Source: Metabacillus litoralis (GTDB lineage: Bacteria; Bacillota; Bacilli; Bacillales; Bacillaceae). From it: a stretch of DNA of 64,000 bases. Position numbers and translations under genes: made by a program. The stretch's first letter is position 1. Each line of letters begins with the position of its first letter. Below, in pieces: positions 50,517 to 59,729 of the stretch. The notes below the pieces were generated by a model, which saw only the letters and a list, made by a program, of their open reading frames with translations, searched no databases and had not been told where the DNA came from. The stretch covers positions 3,660,001-3,724,000 of the forward strand of contig NZ_CP033043.1 in NCBI RefSeq assembly GCF_003667825.1, in the 5' to 3' direction.

Positions 50517-51803
50517 CTAATGCAAAAGTAAAGCTGAAGCAACAACATTCAACAGAAACAGAGTTGAAATCACATAAATTAGAGGTGAAACCTGCCTCCA
50601 TTTCCCAATGGCGATTTTCACAATCGGATACACAATAAAGCCGAATGCCAATCCATCCGCAATGCTCGATGTCATAGGGATACATATAATAATTAAAAAC
50701 GCAGGAAATCCCTCTGAAAGATCATGAAATGGGATGTCTTTCACTGACGACATCATAAGCGCCCCTATTAAAATCAACACAGGTGCCACGGCGTTTCCAG
50801 GGATTAGTTGAATCAAAGGCATAGCAAAGATTGATAACCCAAACAAAATAGCTGCCACAAAAGCAGGTATCCCCGTTCTTCCGCCTTCAGAAATTCCTGC
50901 CGCACTCTCAGCAGATGCAATTGTTGGGCTTGTCCCAACTACCCCTGAAGCTATTGTTGAAATCGCAACAGCTTTGTAAGCACGAGGAAATTTCTTCATA
51001 TCAGGCAGCATTCCGCTAAGTAGCCCCATATTTTCAAATAAAACAATCATTGTCATTGAAAAAACAGCGATCCAAAATGGAATTTGTAATAGATTCAGTT
51101 CGCTTAATTGAAATAAATTATTATTCGTTGTTTGGAAGTCCACGATACTACTATGATTTCCATCAGCAAGTGCAATTGTCATCACACTAGTCACAACAAT
51201 TCCAATTAATAAACTACCTTTTACATTCCGAATAAATAGAATTAAAGTGATGATAATTCCTACGATTGTAGAGACTGTCACTGGACTATTCAACTGCCCA
51301 AGTGCCAACATGGTTGTCTCACTAGATTGGATGATTCCACCTTTTTGTAAACCTATAAAAGTTAAGAATAGTCCTATTCCAACGGTAATTCCATGCTTTA
51401 AAGAAGTCGGAACCGATTCTAGTATTTTATGTCCATACGACGACATGCTAACAAGAAAGAAAAATAATCCTGACAAGACGATTACCAACATCCCTTGTTG
51501 AACGGAAAGCCCTAGTGATTGAACCATCGTGTAGCTAAAAAAAGCATTAACTCCCATACCAGGAATCATAATAATTGGAGCATTCACCCATAAAGCCATT
51601 AGTAAACATCCTATAACGGAGGCTACAATGGTGGCAATGACCGATGCACCTAAAGGAATTCCGGCATCTTTTAAAATTAAAGGATTTGCCAATATGATAT
51701 AAGCACATGTGAAAAATGACGTAAAACCTGCCATAACCTCCGTTTTAATGGTGGTCTTATTTTCTGCAAGCTGAAAGTGTTGATTTATTCGTTGAAGCAT
51801 CAT
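50517..51803 (-). CDS. NCS2-family purine permease (PbuG/AzgA type)
   Basis: 428 residues, 12-14 membrane helices. The start FQLAENKTTIKTEVMAGFTS then FFTCAYIILANPLILKDAGI is characteristic of the AzgA-like subgroup for hypoxanthine, guanine or adenine. GMGVNAFFSYTMVQSLG and the second-repeat motif ASGVVGTSPTIASAESAAGI then SEGGRTG complete the family signature. Last gene of the mtaD-punA operon, 12 bases after punA. It would import nucleobases by proton symport, which fits with the phosphorylase next to it. Confidence 0.92.
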   Translation of the reverse strand: MMLQRINQHFQLAENKTTIKTEVMAGFTSFFTCAYIILANPLILKDAGIPLGASVIATIVASVIGCLLMALWVNAPIIMIPGMGVNAFFSYTMVQSLGLSVQQGMLVIVLSGLFFFLVSMSSYGHKILESVPTSLKHGITVGIGLFLTFIGLQKGGIIQSSETTMLALGQLNSPVTVSTIVGIIITLILFIRNVKGSLLIGIVVTSVMTIALADGNHSSIVDFQTTNNNLFQLSELNLLQIPFWIAVFSMTMIVLFENMGLLSGMLPDMKKFPRAYKAVAISTIASGVVGTSPTIASAESAAGISEGGRTGIPAFVAAILFGLSIFAMPLIQLIPGNAVAPVLILIGALMMSSVKDIPFHDLSEGFPAFLIIICIPMTSSIADGLAFGFIVYPIVKIAIGKWRQVSPLIYVISTLFLLNVVASALLLH

Positions 51804-51815
51804 TCATTCCCCCGT

Positions 51816-52628
51816 CTACAGCTCGCTGACAATTTCTTTTACTAGCAATAAAAATTGAGCTTTAATGTTCTCGGTTGTTTCCATGACCTCTTCATGTGTT
51901 AAAGAAACTTTGGAAATACCAGCTGCCATATTACTTATACATGAAATACCAAGCACCTCTAACTCAGCATGTCTAGCCACGATTACCTCTGGAACTGTTG
52001 ACATTCCAACGGCGTCTGCACCTAAAACACTTAAAAGCTTGATCTCAGCTGGTGTTTCATAGCTAGGTCCAAGCATACCAGCATACACACCTTCTACCAG
52101 CTTTATATTTGTTCTTTCCGCAACAGTTTTTGCTAATTGCCTTAATCCTTTTGAATAGGCCTCAGACATATCCGGGAACCTTACGCCATCTTCATTTGGA
52201 CCGATTAACGGATTTTGAGAGGTCATATTTATATGATCGTTAATGATCATTAAATCACCAGGTTTAAAATTAGGATTAATTCCTCCAGCAGCATTTGTCA
52301 CAAGAAGCTGTGTAACCCCAAGTGCTTTCATGATCCGAATTGGATATGTAACAGAGTCAAGAGAATGACCTTCATAAAAATGAAAACGCCCTTGCATGGC
52401 AATGACTTTTTTCCCTTTCAATTCTCCGATCACTAAACGACCTTGATGACCTGACACAGTTGACACAGGAAAATGTGGGATTTCATCATAGTTAATATAG
52501 GTTGCATTTTCAATTTCTTCTGCCAGTACTCCAAGTCCAGATCCTAAAACTAGTCCCACTGTTGGGGCAAACTTAATTTTTGATTCGATATATTCCTTTG
52601 TTTCTTGAATTCTTTCACTATTTTTCAT
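51816..52628 (-). CDS. punA: Purine nucleoside phosphorylase (inosine/guanosine type)
   Basis: 270 residues, normal for trimeric PNP. Phosphate-binding loop LVLGSGLGVLAEEI, HFPVSTVSGHQGRLVIGELK, RFHFYEGHSLDSVTYPIRIM, then NAAGGINPNFKPGDLMIIND with the purine-binding Glu/Asn region (AMGMSTVPEVIVARH-like: VGMSTVPEVIVARHAELEVL). It cleaves inosine, guanosine and their deoxy forms to base plus ribose-1-phosphate. It is between mtaD (17 bases upstream) and the permease, in one salvage operon with nucleoside uptake by nupC. Confidence 0.94.
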   Translation of the reverse strand: MKNSERIQETKEYIESKIKFAPTVGLVLGSGLGVLAEEIENATYINYDEIPHFPVSTVSGHQGRLVIGELKGKKVIAMQGRFHFYEGHSLDSVTYPIRIMKALGVTQLLVTNAAGGINPNFKPGDLMIINDHINMTSQNPLIGPNEDGVRFPDMSEAYSKGLRQLAKTVAERTNIKLVEGVYAGMLGPSYETPAEIKLLSVLGADAVGMSTVPEVIVARHAELEVLGISCISNMAAGISKVSLTHEEVMETTENIKAQFLLLVKEIVSEL

Positions 52629-52645
52629 TGTTTTCTCCCTTCAGG

Positions 52646-53953
52646 TTAGCTAATAAGTTCTCTTTTTAACCGATTTGCTTCTGCTATTATTTTTTCTTCA
52701 TCAATCGTTAAGCAGCTTCCCTCTTTCACGACTTGTTTGCCGTCAATATACACATCACAAACATCGCTTCCCTTAGCTGCGTATACTAAATGCGAATATG
52801 CCTCACTAACTGGTTGTAAATGGGCTTTGTCATAAGGATCAATCGTGATAAAGTCAGCTTTTTTTCCAACTTCTAAGGAACCTGTATGCTTCATTCCAAT
52901 CGCTTCTGCTCCGATTCTTGTCGCTAAAGCTAATGTTTTCTCAGCAGGTAGCTTCGTTGCATCTTTATACATTCCTTTTTGAAGTAAAGCAGCCACTCTC
53001 ATTTCCTCAAACATATCCAAGTTGTTGTTGGAAGCCGCACTATCAGTCGCAATTCCCACTTTGATATCTTTTTCTAGCAGACTAACAATATCCGCAATCC
53101 CTGATCCTAGCTTCAAATTACTCATTGGATTATGAGCAACTCTTACATCATATTCTTTTAAAATGTCTCTTTCCTCATCATTAAGGACCACTCCATGTGC
53201 CATTACAGTTGGCTGATTAAATATCCCCAAGCCTCGAAGATATTCAACAGGACGAGCTCCGTATCGTTTTTCAATATCCAAAATTTCATAATCTGTTTCA
53301 GATACATGAATGTGGATCATTAACTCGTTTTCTGTGGCAATCCTAAGGCTTTCTGATAGAGCATCTGTTGTACACGAATAAGGACTGTGCGGTGAAACCA
53401 TTGTCGTAAACCGTCCATCTGCGACAGTTTTGTATGTTTTAGCAAAACGCTCGGCTTCTACTAAATTGCTTTTTTGATCTTCAGGGGAGCCCATGCTAAA
53501 GATTGTATGAGAAAAAGCGCCTCGAATCCCTGTATTCACTATGGATTCCATTACCACATCAGAATCAATTCCATTCGGGTTAAACATATCCGAGAATGTT
53601 GTCGTCCCTGATTTTAGCATTTCTAGAATCCCAAGCTGAGCACTGACAGAAGCAATCTCAGTCGTATACCGCTGTTCAAGCGGCCATATTCTCGTCTCCA
53701 ACCACGGCTTTAGCAGCATATCATCACCACTACCGCGCAAAAGAGTCATTAAAATATGTGAATGCGCATTAACAAGGCCCGGAAGAACCCATTTTCCTTT
53801 TAGGTCAATGACTTGGTCAACATCAGCTAATTCCTGTTTACCTTTACCTATATAGGTAATTCGCTGATCTTCGGTAATCATCATGCCATTTTCATAGACT
53901 TGGTTATCATGATCTAAAGAAAAGAATGTGGCATTAATATAAGCTGTTTTCAT
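52646..53953 (-). CDS. mtaD: Amidohydrolase, MtaD/SAH deaminase or ATZ/TRZ type
   Basis: 435 residues of the metal-dependent amidohydrolase superfamily. Metal site: VNAHSHILMTLLRG (HxH), then MIHIHVSETDYEILDI, VMAHGVVLNDEE, and GIATDSAASNNNLDMFEEMR for the final Asp. These follow 5'-methylthioadenosine/S-adenosylhomocysteine deaminase (MtaD). Guanine deaminase or another purine-like amine hydrolase is possible. As first gene of the operon with punA and a purine permease, it would convert an adenosine-type nucleoside to the inosine-type compound that PunA cleaves. RBS AAGGAGGATT. Confidence 0.88.
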   Translation of the reverse strand: MKTAYINATFFSLDHDNQVYENGMMITEDQRITYIGKGKQELADVDQVIDLKGKWVLPGLVNAHSHILMTLLRGSGDDMLLKPWLETRIWPLEQRYTTEIASVSAQLGILEMLKSGTTTFSDMFNPNGIDSDVVMESIVNTGIRGAFSHTIFSMGSPEDQKSNLVEAERFAKTYKTVADGRFTTMVSPHSPYSCTTDALSESLRIATENELMIHIHVSETDYEILDIEKRYGARPVEYLRGLGIFNQPTVMAHGVVLNDEERDILKEYDVRVAHNPMSNLKLGSGIADIVSLLEKDIKVGIATDSAASNNNLDMFEEMRVAALLQKGMYKDATKLPAEKTLALATRIGAEAIGMKHTGSLEVGKKADFITIDPYDKAHLQPVSEAYSHLVYAAKGSDVCDVYIDGKQVVKEGSCLTIDEEKIIAEANRLKRELIS

Positions 53954-54010
53954 TCTATTGAAAATCCTCCTTCTTTGGTTTATTTATTGTATCCGCTTCC
54001 TAAAACAATT

Positions 54011-54034
54011 AGGTTACCACTATAAAGGTAACCT
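54011..54034. promoter_or_regulatory. Operator upstream of mtaD
   Basis: AGGTTACC-ACTATAAA-GGTAACCT, a 24-bp palindrome with perfect 8-base arms, just downstream of the promoter. The core GTTACC-N8-GGTAAC is the same as at 49506. Confidence 0.75.
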
Positions 54035-54049
54035 GTTTACAATGTTAAT

Positions 54050-54079
54050 AGATTACACGGTAAGTGCACTCGTTGTCAA
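54050..54079 (-). promoter_or_regulatory. Promoter of the mtaD-punA operon
   Basis: Minus strand TTGACA (54079-54074), 18-base spacer, TAATCT (54055-54050); the same geometry as the nupC promoter. Confidence 0.65.
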
Positions 54080-54080
54080 G

Positions 54081-54270
54081 GGGACAGGTACCTTGTCCCG
54101 GTCCTTGAAATTGGGACAGAGGGACAGGTTTTCTGTCCCTCATCTCGGAACGGTGGTGATTAAAGAACCTATAAAAACAAAAAAGCCCACACGAGATTTC
54201 TCTCATATAAGCTTTTTCTTCATTTTTATAGATCTAAAGATGTGAGTGGGACGAGGAACCCTAGTCACAC
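54081..54270. repeat. Composite GGGACAGG / hairpin repeat
   Basis: GGGGACAGGTACCTTGTCCC, GGGACAGGTTTTCTGTCCC, then the GCCCACACGAGATTTCTCTC hairpin and GGGACGAGGAACCC. Part of a 700-base stretch without a gene (54080-54780). Confidence 0.75.
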
Positions 54271-54410
54271 GTCTCTTATGGTCCGAATTTATTCCTGCTG
54301 CAAAGCTAATTTAGAACTAAGAGCCTGAATTTGTGACTTTTAAAACGAAAAAGCAGCAAAATTAGCAAGAAAACGACGATCAAAAGGGTTCTCCGCATAA
54401 AGCAGACAGG

Positions 54411-54500
54411 TTTATCTTCGATTTTTGGCATTTTATCAACGATAAACAGACATTTATCTTCGGTTATTTAGCTTTTATCTTCGATTAGACAATTTCCGAC
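54411..54500. repeat. TTTATCTTCGRTT direct repeats
   Basis: TTTATCTTCGATTTTT (54411), TTTATCAACGATAAAC (about 54433), TTTATCTTCGGTTATT (about 54452) and TTTATCTTCGATTAGA (about 54474). Spacing is 20-22 bases. No function is evident. Confidence 0.6.
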
Positions 54501-54529
54501 AAACCCCACACATCATTCAAGTTTTCTAG

Positions 54530-54645
54530 TATGCAAAAAAAAGCCCATGCAAGACTTCTCTCATATGACCCTTCTTCATCTTCCTATTATAGGATCTAAA
54601 AACGTGAGTGGGCCGTGGTGCCTGTCCCCTCGTCCCACCCACGGC
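54530..54645. repeat. Composite hairpin / GGTGCCTGTCCC repeat
   Basis: AAAAAAGCCCATGCAAGACT then TCTCTCATATGACCC, followed by GGTGCCTGTCCCCTCGTCCC; the same order as at 48050 and 58726. Confidence 0.75.
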
Positions 54646-54782
54646 CCCCGCTTTAAAACTAGAAAAACTAGAATATTATGTCATAATCGACTTTTTTAAA
54701 TTCAAAAAGGATTTTTCACCTTTATATATCCTTATTGTGTCCGATATATAAACTAATATAATTCACACAAAAGGAGCAGCTT

Positions 54783-56738
54783 ATGAAAATCAAACACAAA
54801 TTGCTTATAGCTTTTGCCCTTATTCTTCTCATTCCTTCGCTTACTGTAGGTCTGTTATCATACAACAGTGCAAAAAAAGAGATTAGAGAGGAACTTTTAG
54901 CAACAGCAAAAGAAAATATTATTCTTTTAAATTCTAATATCAACAATACGATTGGACCGAAGATTCACGATGCTAGCTTTTTCTCTGAACAAATTAAATC
55001 AGAGATGTATGGAGATGGTAGTGAAAATTCAGTTGTTGCTCAGAAGCTTAATCAATATATTGGTCTTCATCCTGAGGTGCAGGCTGTCTATATTGGTACA
55101 GTTGATGGAAAAATGATCACTTCTCCTAAACTAGAATTACCAAGTGATTATGATCCTCGTGACCGTCCTTGGTATCAAGACGCAGTGGAAAACAAGCAGG
55201 AAGTCGCAATTACTAGCCCTTATAAAGATGCAAGCTCTGGTGAAATGGTTGTGACCATTACAAAGTTCCTTAGTGACGGTTCAGGTGTAGTTGGAATTGA
55301 TTTGAGTATCAGCAGGCTAGAAGAAACGGTTAAAGAATTAGTGATTGGTCAGAAAGGTTATGCGGTTTTACTGGATCCTAAGCAGAATTTCATTGTTCAT
55401 CCTAATAACGAAACTGGAGAACCAGCGAAAGAAGAACATTATAGTGAGCTTTATAAAAAGGAATCTGGAAGTTTTAGTTATGTTTTAAATAACGAGGACA
55501 AAGAATTGCATTTTGAGACGAACAAAGTAACAGGCTGGAAAGTAGCAGGTACATTCTTTACGAAGGAAATCAGTGATTCTGCACAGCCAATATTGATTAC
55601 CACAAGTATTGTCTTGGGCATTGCCGTCATTTTAGGTGGAATTGCAGTCGTCATTATTGTTTCCTCTATCACAAGAAGATTAAGTGATTTGCAGAAAAAG
55701 GCCAAGAAAATTGACGAAGGTGACCTTACGGAATTTATTGAAATAACCTCAAAAGATGAGATCGGTCAATTAGCGGCTTCCTTTAGTAATATGCAGACTA
55801 GTTTACGTAATCTTTTAATTAAATTAGGAGAAAATTCTACTCAGTTAGCTTCTTCTTCAGAACAATTAACCGCTAGCGCTGAACAAACTAGTCAAGGCGT
55901 AGACCAAGTTTCTTCTGCCATTATCGAGGTAGCAAGTAGTGCTGAAAGCCAAACAACTACTATTGATCGTAATGTTGAGGCTTTAAGTGAGATTTCAAAG
56001 GGCTCCTCATTGATCGCGTCAAATACGATCGCAGTAACAGAGTTAACAAAAGCCACTACTTCTAAAGCTGAGGAAGGTGAAGTGTCTGTTTCAAATACTG
56101 TTGGTCAGATGAAATCTATTTCACAATCTGTAAACGAGTCAAATGAAATGATTCACTCTCTATCAAAACGCTCAAAAGAAATTGGTGTGATTCTTGAAGT
56201 AATAAAAGGGATTTCAGAGCAAACAAATCTATTAGCTTTAAATGCTTCAATTGAAGCAGCTAGAGCTGGAGATGCAGGAAAAGGCTTCGCCGTAGTTGCT
56301 GAAGAAGTTAAAAAGCTAGCCGCGCAATCTCAAGAATCTGCAAAACAAATTACTACCCTAATTAATGATATTCAGCACGATACGGATAACACCGTAACTA
56401 TTATGGTAAAAGTAACCGATGATGTAAAAGAAGGACTTTCTGTATCAGAAGAAGCTATTCAAAAATTCAAGGATATTCTATCAAGTATGAGAGATATCTC
56501 GCCACAGATTGAATCTATTTCTTCAACAGCACAGCAAATGTCCGCTAGTCTCCAAGAAGTTGAGGCATCAACAAACGTAATTGCTGACTCTGCAAAAAGC
56601 AATGCCGCAACAGCTGAAGAAGTTGCCGCAACAACAGAGGAACAACTTGCTTCAATGGAGGAAATATCAAGTTCTGCGCGATCACTTTCCGTTATGGCAG
56701 AGGAATTGCAGGGGCTTATTAAGAGTTATAAATACTAG
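54783..56738 (+). CDS. Methyl-accepting chemotaxis protein, dCache type
   Basis: 651 residues. First membrane helix (about 6-27, [20 protein letters not shown]), double-Cache sensor (about 35-270; [32 protein letters not shown]), second helix ([20 protein letters not shown]), HAMP, then the signalling domain with the tip [20 protein letters not shown]. It resembles the amino-acid receptors McpA/McpB/TlpB of B. subtilis. RBS AAAAGGAGCAGCTT. Stand-alone gene ended by the hairpin at 56802. Confidence 0.95.
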   Translation: MKIKHKLLIAFALILLIPSLTVGLLSYNSAKKEIREELLATAKENIILLNSNINNTIGPKIHDASFFSEQIKSEMYGDGSENSVVAQKLNQYIGLHPEVQAVYIGTVDGKMITSPKLELPSDYDPRDRPWYQDAVENKQEVAITSPYKDASSGEMVVTITKFLSDGSGVVGIDLSISRLEETVKELVIGQKGYAVLLDPKQNFIVHPNNETGEPAKEEHYSELYKKESGSFSYVLNNEDKELHFETNKVTGWKVAGTFFTKEISDSAQPILITTSIVLGIAVILGGIAVVIIVSSITRRLSDLQKKAKKIDEGDLTEFIEITSKDEIGQLAASFSNMQTSLRNLLIKLGENSTQLASSSEQLTASAEQTSQGVDQVSSAIIEVASSAESQTTTIDRNVEALSEISKGSSLIASNTIAVTELTKATTSKAEEGEVSVSNTVGQMKSISQSVNESNEMIHSLSKRSKEIGVILEVIKGISEQTNLLALNASIEAARAGDAGKGFAVVAEEVKKLAAQSQESAKQITTLINDIQHDTDNTVTIMVKVTDDVKEGLSVSEEAIQKFKDILSSMRDISPQIESISSTAQQMSASLQEVEASTNVIADSAKSNAATAEEVAATTEEQLASMEEISSSARSLSVMAEELQGLIKSYKY

Positions 56739-56801
56739 GAATGGGTTCCTTGGCACATTTATCATATAGAGATTTACAGAAATAATTTCAATTTGCTTTA
56801 T

Positions 56802-56835
56802 ATAGGGATCTTTCCTTTGAAAGATCCCTATTTTC
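56802..56835 (+). terminator. Terminator of the chemoreceptor gene
   Basis: ATAGGGATCTTTC / GAAAGATCCCTAT with CTTT loop and TTTTC tail. Confidence 0.9.
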
Positions 56836-56874
56836 ATATAAGAAAGAATTTTATCTATACAAATGTTTTTACAC

Positions 56875-58332
56875 CTAATAAGTTGTCATTTGAAAAACCT
56901 TTTGCACAATATACATCATGTATTTAAATACCGATAAACTGTTCTGATATTTTTCATACTCCACCGTGTAAGTGCCGTCTTCATTGGTCCAAATCCGATT
57001 GAAATAATCATCAACTCCCTTTATTAATTTGCTGTCTGTAGATGCTTTGATTTTTATACTTTCTTCTAAGTTATAGTCATCAAGATTGCGAGATGTATAA
57101 TTGGTCGAGCCTCCTATCACAATTGATTCTTGTTGACTCTTTATGTAGATGAGCTTTGTGTGGTATTGCTCTTTATTGGTAGCGTACCAACGGATTTTAA
57201 TATTTTCATAGTCAACATTCTGTAACTCTGCAGCAATAGGTAGATTCGGCAATCCAATTTTTTCTTGGCCAAAGGCATTTTGGTTAGGATCTAGGACGAT
57301 GTTTATTTTTACTCTCCGTTTAGCTGCTTCCTCTATGCTAGTGATGATATCACGGTCTGCCAAGTAAAACATGCCGATCCATATTTCATCTTCCTTTTTT
57401 GCCTTTGTGATGGCTTCTACTACATGATTCTGGACCTTGCCTTCTGTTAGAATCTGAGCCTTGACCGGTAATTCTTCATTCCGTAAGGTGGTAGGTTGAA
57501 TCATCTCATCTAATTCTGCCTCTGTAGGAAATGCCTTTAAATTACCGCCCGAAAATTCAGCGATTGCTTTCTCCGCTTTTACCATATCCTTTAGGATTTC
57601 ACCTTTTACTTTAAAGGCAATGTTGGAATGAAATCCGCTAGCATCATGAGGATTGGCAGATAGAATGAACCCAGCATCTTCTGAGATGACCACTTTTCTA
57701 TGGTTTGCTTTGACGTTCAATAATTTTAAATAAGAACGAGCAGTTACATTTGGTGCGGAGCTTTCCACTGGATTTGGAAGCCAGCCAGATCCACCTTGTC
57801 CAAACCACTTAAATGCTGCTCTCCAAATACCAGAATAAATCAGATTAGGATCACGTAGTTTGTCTAAGTCTGTATATACCACTTCAACTCCACTGTCCTT
57901 TAGTGGATCAATTTGCTGTGCTTTATGTGAGCCATATGTTGTATTAATTTCATCGGTAATAAAAATGACTTTTAGGTCAGGGTGCTTCTCTTTTTGTTTT
58001 TTAATAGATTTCATTAATTTTTCACTAAGCTTTGGGTATGGTCGTTTGTTGTCTGTATATCCATTCACAAGAAAAAGATCAATTATTAGAAAATGCTCGG
58101 CTTCTTCAATTGTTTTAAAAACTTCCTTGAAAATGGAGTGATCATGTACTTCTTTTCCTTCTTTTTGATAGGTGAGGTCATATAAAAACTCCACATCTTG
58201 TTGGGGAATTGTGTGTATTGTACCTTGATAGGAAATGCCGGGTGGAAGGGGTTTAATTCTGTGATAAATCATGATGGATGTTAGGATCATGACGATCATA
58301 CCAATTATGATCATCTTTCTTTTTTTGTTCAT
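56875..58332 (-). CDS. Phospholipase D-like (two-HKD) membrane-anchored protein
   Basis: 485 residues. An N-terminal membrane anchor (IIIGMIVMILTSIMIY) is followed by two PLD repeats. Repeat one has NHRKVVISEDAGFILSANPH (HxK with the acidic residue); repeat two has QYHTKLIYIKSQQESIVIGG then STNYTSRNLDDYNLEESIKI. This is the cardiolipin synthase/PLD superfamily, but the C-terminus is shorter and there is only one N-terminal helix, so it may be a phospholipase or nuclease on the outer face. The first HKD has an Asp-poor variant. Convergent to the chemoreceptor. Confidence 0.85.
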   Translation of the reverse strand: MNKKRKMIIIGMIVMILTSIMIYHRIKPLPPGISYQGTIHTIPQQDVEFLYDLTYQKEGKEVHDHSIFKEVFKTIEEAEHFLIIDLFLVNGYTDNKRPYPKLSEKLMKSIKKQKEKHPDLKVIFITDEINTTYGSHKAQQIDPLKDSGVEVVYTDLDKLRDPNLIYSGIWRAAFKWFGQGGSGWLPNPVESSAPNVTARSYLKLLNVKANHRKVVISEDAGFILSANPHDASGFHSNIAFKVKGEILKDMVKAEKAIAEFSGGNLKAFPTEAELDEMIQPTTLRNEELPVKAQILTEGKVQNHVVEAITKAKKEDEIWIGMFYLADRDIITSIEEAAKRRVKINIVLDPNQNAFGQEKIGLPNLPIAAELQNVDYENIKIRWYATNKEQYHTKLIYIKSQQESIVIGGSTNYTSRNLDDYNLEESIKIKASTDSKLIKGVDDYFNRIWTNEDGTYTVEYEKYQNSLSVFKYMMYIVQKVFQMTTY

Positions 58333-58545
58333 TGGATTCCCTCACATTGTTTTTTCTTTCTATACCCGTTTTATTTGGTTGAGAATCCTCGGGGCAGAAA
58401 TACAATTGTAGTTCTTGCTTGTCTCGATAAAGCAGCTTTCACAAATTCCCCTTCTCCTCTCACCATTTTTTAACTTCCTATTTTTAATTTCCATAACAAA
58501 CCAACCACCTGTTGAATATAATGCTTAAAAAGGAGGAGGATCATC

Positions 58546-58719
58546 ATGCTAATGGAGTTACTGATTTATATGATGATTGGGTTAGTCCTTTCACTTTATA
58601 GATATAGTGGTATTACTCAATTTAAGGCGATTTTAACCATCTTTTTTTGGCCTCTTGTTTTATTACATTCTTACGTTGAATTGGTTGAGAGAGTTAAATA
58701 TAAAAATAGAAAACGTTAA
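58546..58719 (+). CDS. Small membrane protein, 57 residues
   Basis: MLMELLIYMMIGLVLSLYRY then SGITQFKAILTIFFWPLVLL and HSYVELVERVKYKNRKR. Two hydrophobic helices with a positively charged C-terminus, so both ends are probably cytosolic. It has a very strong ribosome site AAGGAGGAGG seven bases upstream. I do not recognise a family. Monocistronic, between the PLD-like gene (divergent) and a repeat cluster. Confidence 0.7.
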   Translation: MLMELLIYMMIGLVLSLYRYSGITQFKAILTIFFWPLVLLHSYVELVERVKYKNRKR

Positions 58720-58725
58720 GTGATT

Positions 58726-58880
58726 GGGACAAAGAACCTGTCCCACGGAGTGCAAGGGGACAGGTTCCCTGTCCCGTTTCAAAAGGGTTTTGTAGAAAGC
58801 AAAAAGCCCACGCAAGATTTCTCTCGCATGAGCTTTCTTCATCAACTTCTGGTTGGGACGAGGAACCTGTCCCCGCGGCC
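58726..58880. repeat. Composite GGGACAGG / hairpin repeat
   Basis: GGGACAAAGAACCTGTCCC, GGGGACAGGTTCCCTGTCCC, the hairpin GCCCACGCAAGATTTCTCTC, then GGGACGAGGAACCTGTCCCC. It sits between the convergent small membrane gene and the ABC permease, so it may act as terminator for both. Confidence 0.8.
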
Positions 58881-58904
58881 CCCCCCATGGAACCCCAAGT
58901 CCCT

Positions 58905-59729
58905 TTACTTAACCGCTCCATCCGAAATACCTTTAATAATATATTTCTGCAGAAACATATATACAATAATGATCGGGATAATGGCAATGACTAGTGCGGC
59001 TAGTGCCAGATGCCATTGCTTTGAGTATTCACCAAAGAAGTAGAACATTTTTAGAGGAATGGTGTACATTCCGTCTTTGTTGATAACTAAAGAAGGTAAT
59101 AGATAATCATTCCAAAACCAGATGGCATTTAACACAATAACAGTAACTGTTGTTGGTTTTAGCATTGGTAGAATGATATAACGATAAACTTGGAATCTAT
59201 TGCAGCCATCAATTATTGCGGCCTCGTCTAGTGCCTGTGGTATTCCTCTTAGTGCACCAAAGTATAAAAAGACGGCGAGACTTGAGCCTAATCCTAAATA
59301 CATGACCATTAACCCTGCTCGATTTAACATGTCTATTGCACCGAAAATAGATACGAGCGGAATCATGATTGATTGGAACGGAATCAGCATACAGATTGCA
59401 AAGAGAAAGTAGATTGCTGAACTCATTTTTCCTTTTCTACGTGATAGAGCATACGCAGCCATTGACGTACAAATACAGATTAAAATGATACTTAACGTTG
59501 TAATTACAAGTGAGTTAAAGAAACTTTGAATAAATTCTAGAGCAACAAATGCCTCTGGATAGTTTTCAAATGTTGCCTTAGTAGGGAATCCGAGAGTGTT
59601 GACGAAAATCTCTGATTTTGTTTTGAACGAGTTCACAATGACTAAGTAAAATGGATAAAACCAGAAGATCGACAGGACAAGCCCAAGCAAAATGAATCCA
59701 TATGTTTTAGCTTTGTTTTGTGCAATCAT
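58905..59729 (-). CDS. Sugar ABC transporter permease, MalG type
   Basis: 274 residues, six membrane helices. The EAA loop with which the ATPase docks reads EAAIIDGCNRFQVYRYIILP (EAA..DG......P). Second permease of the importer, starting four bases before the stop of the MalF-type gene. No ATPase gene is present in this operon; CUT1 importers often use a shared MsmK/MsmX-type ATPase. The cargo is probably an alpha-xyloside or xyloglucan fragment, as the enzyme at 62 kb suggests. Confidence 0.92.
   Translation of the reverse strand: MIAQNKAKTYGFILLGLVLSIFWFYPFYLVIVNSFKTKSEIFVNTLGFPTKATFENYPEAFVALEFIQSFFNSLVITTLSIILICICTSMAAYALSRRKGKMSSAIYFLFAICMLIPFQSIMIPLVSIFGAIDMLNRAGLMVMYLGLGSSLAVFLYFGALRGIPQALDEAAIIDGCNRFQVYRYIILPMLKPTTVTVIVLNAIWFWNDYLLPSLVINKDGMYTIPLKMFYFFGEYSKQWHLALAALVIAIIPIIIVYMFLQKYIIKGISDGAVK

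Noticed and set aside
53954..54080. Possible purine riboswitch in front of mtaD-punA
   Set aside because: The short leader has a promoter and a palindromic operator, but no three-way junction core or conserved loops. Protein control is more likely.
58694..58987. 97-codon open frame with GTWGSMGGAAGTGSS on the minus strand
   Set aside because: It consists of the GGGACAGG repeats and hairpin read as protein. The frame exists only because the repeats contain no stops.
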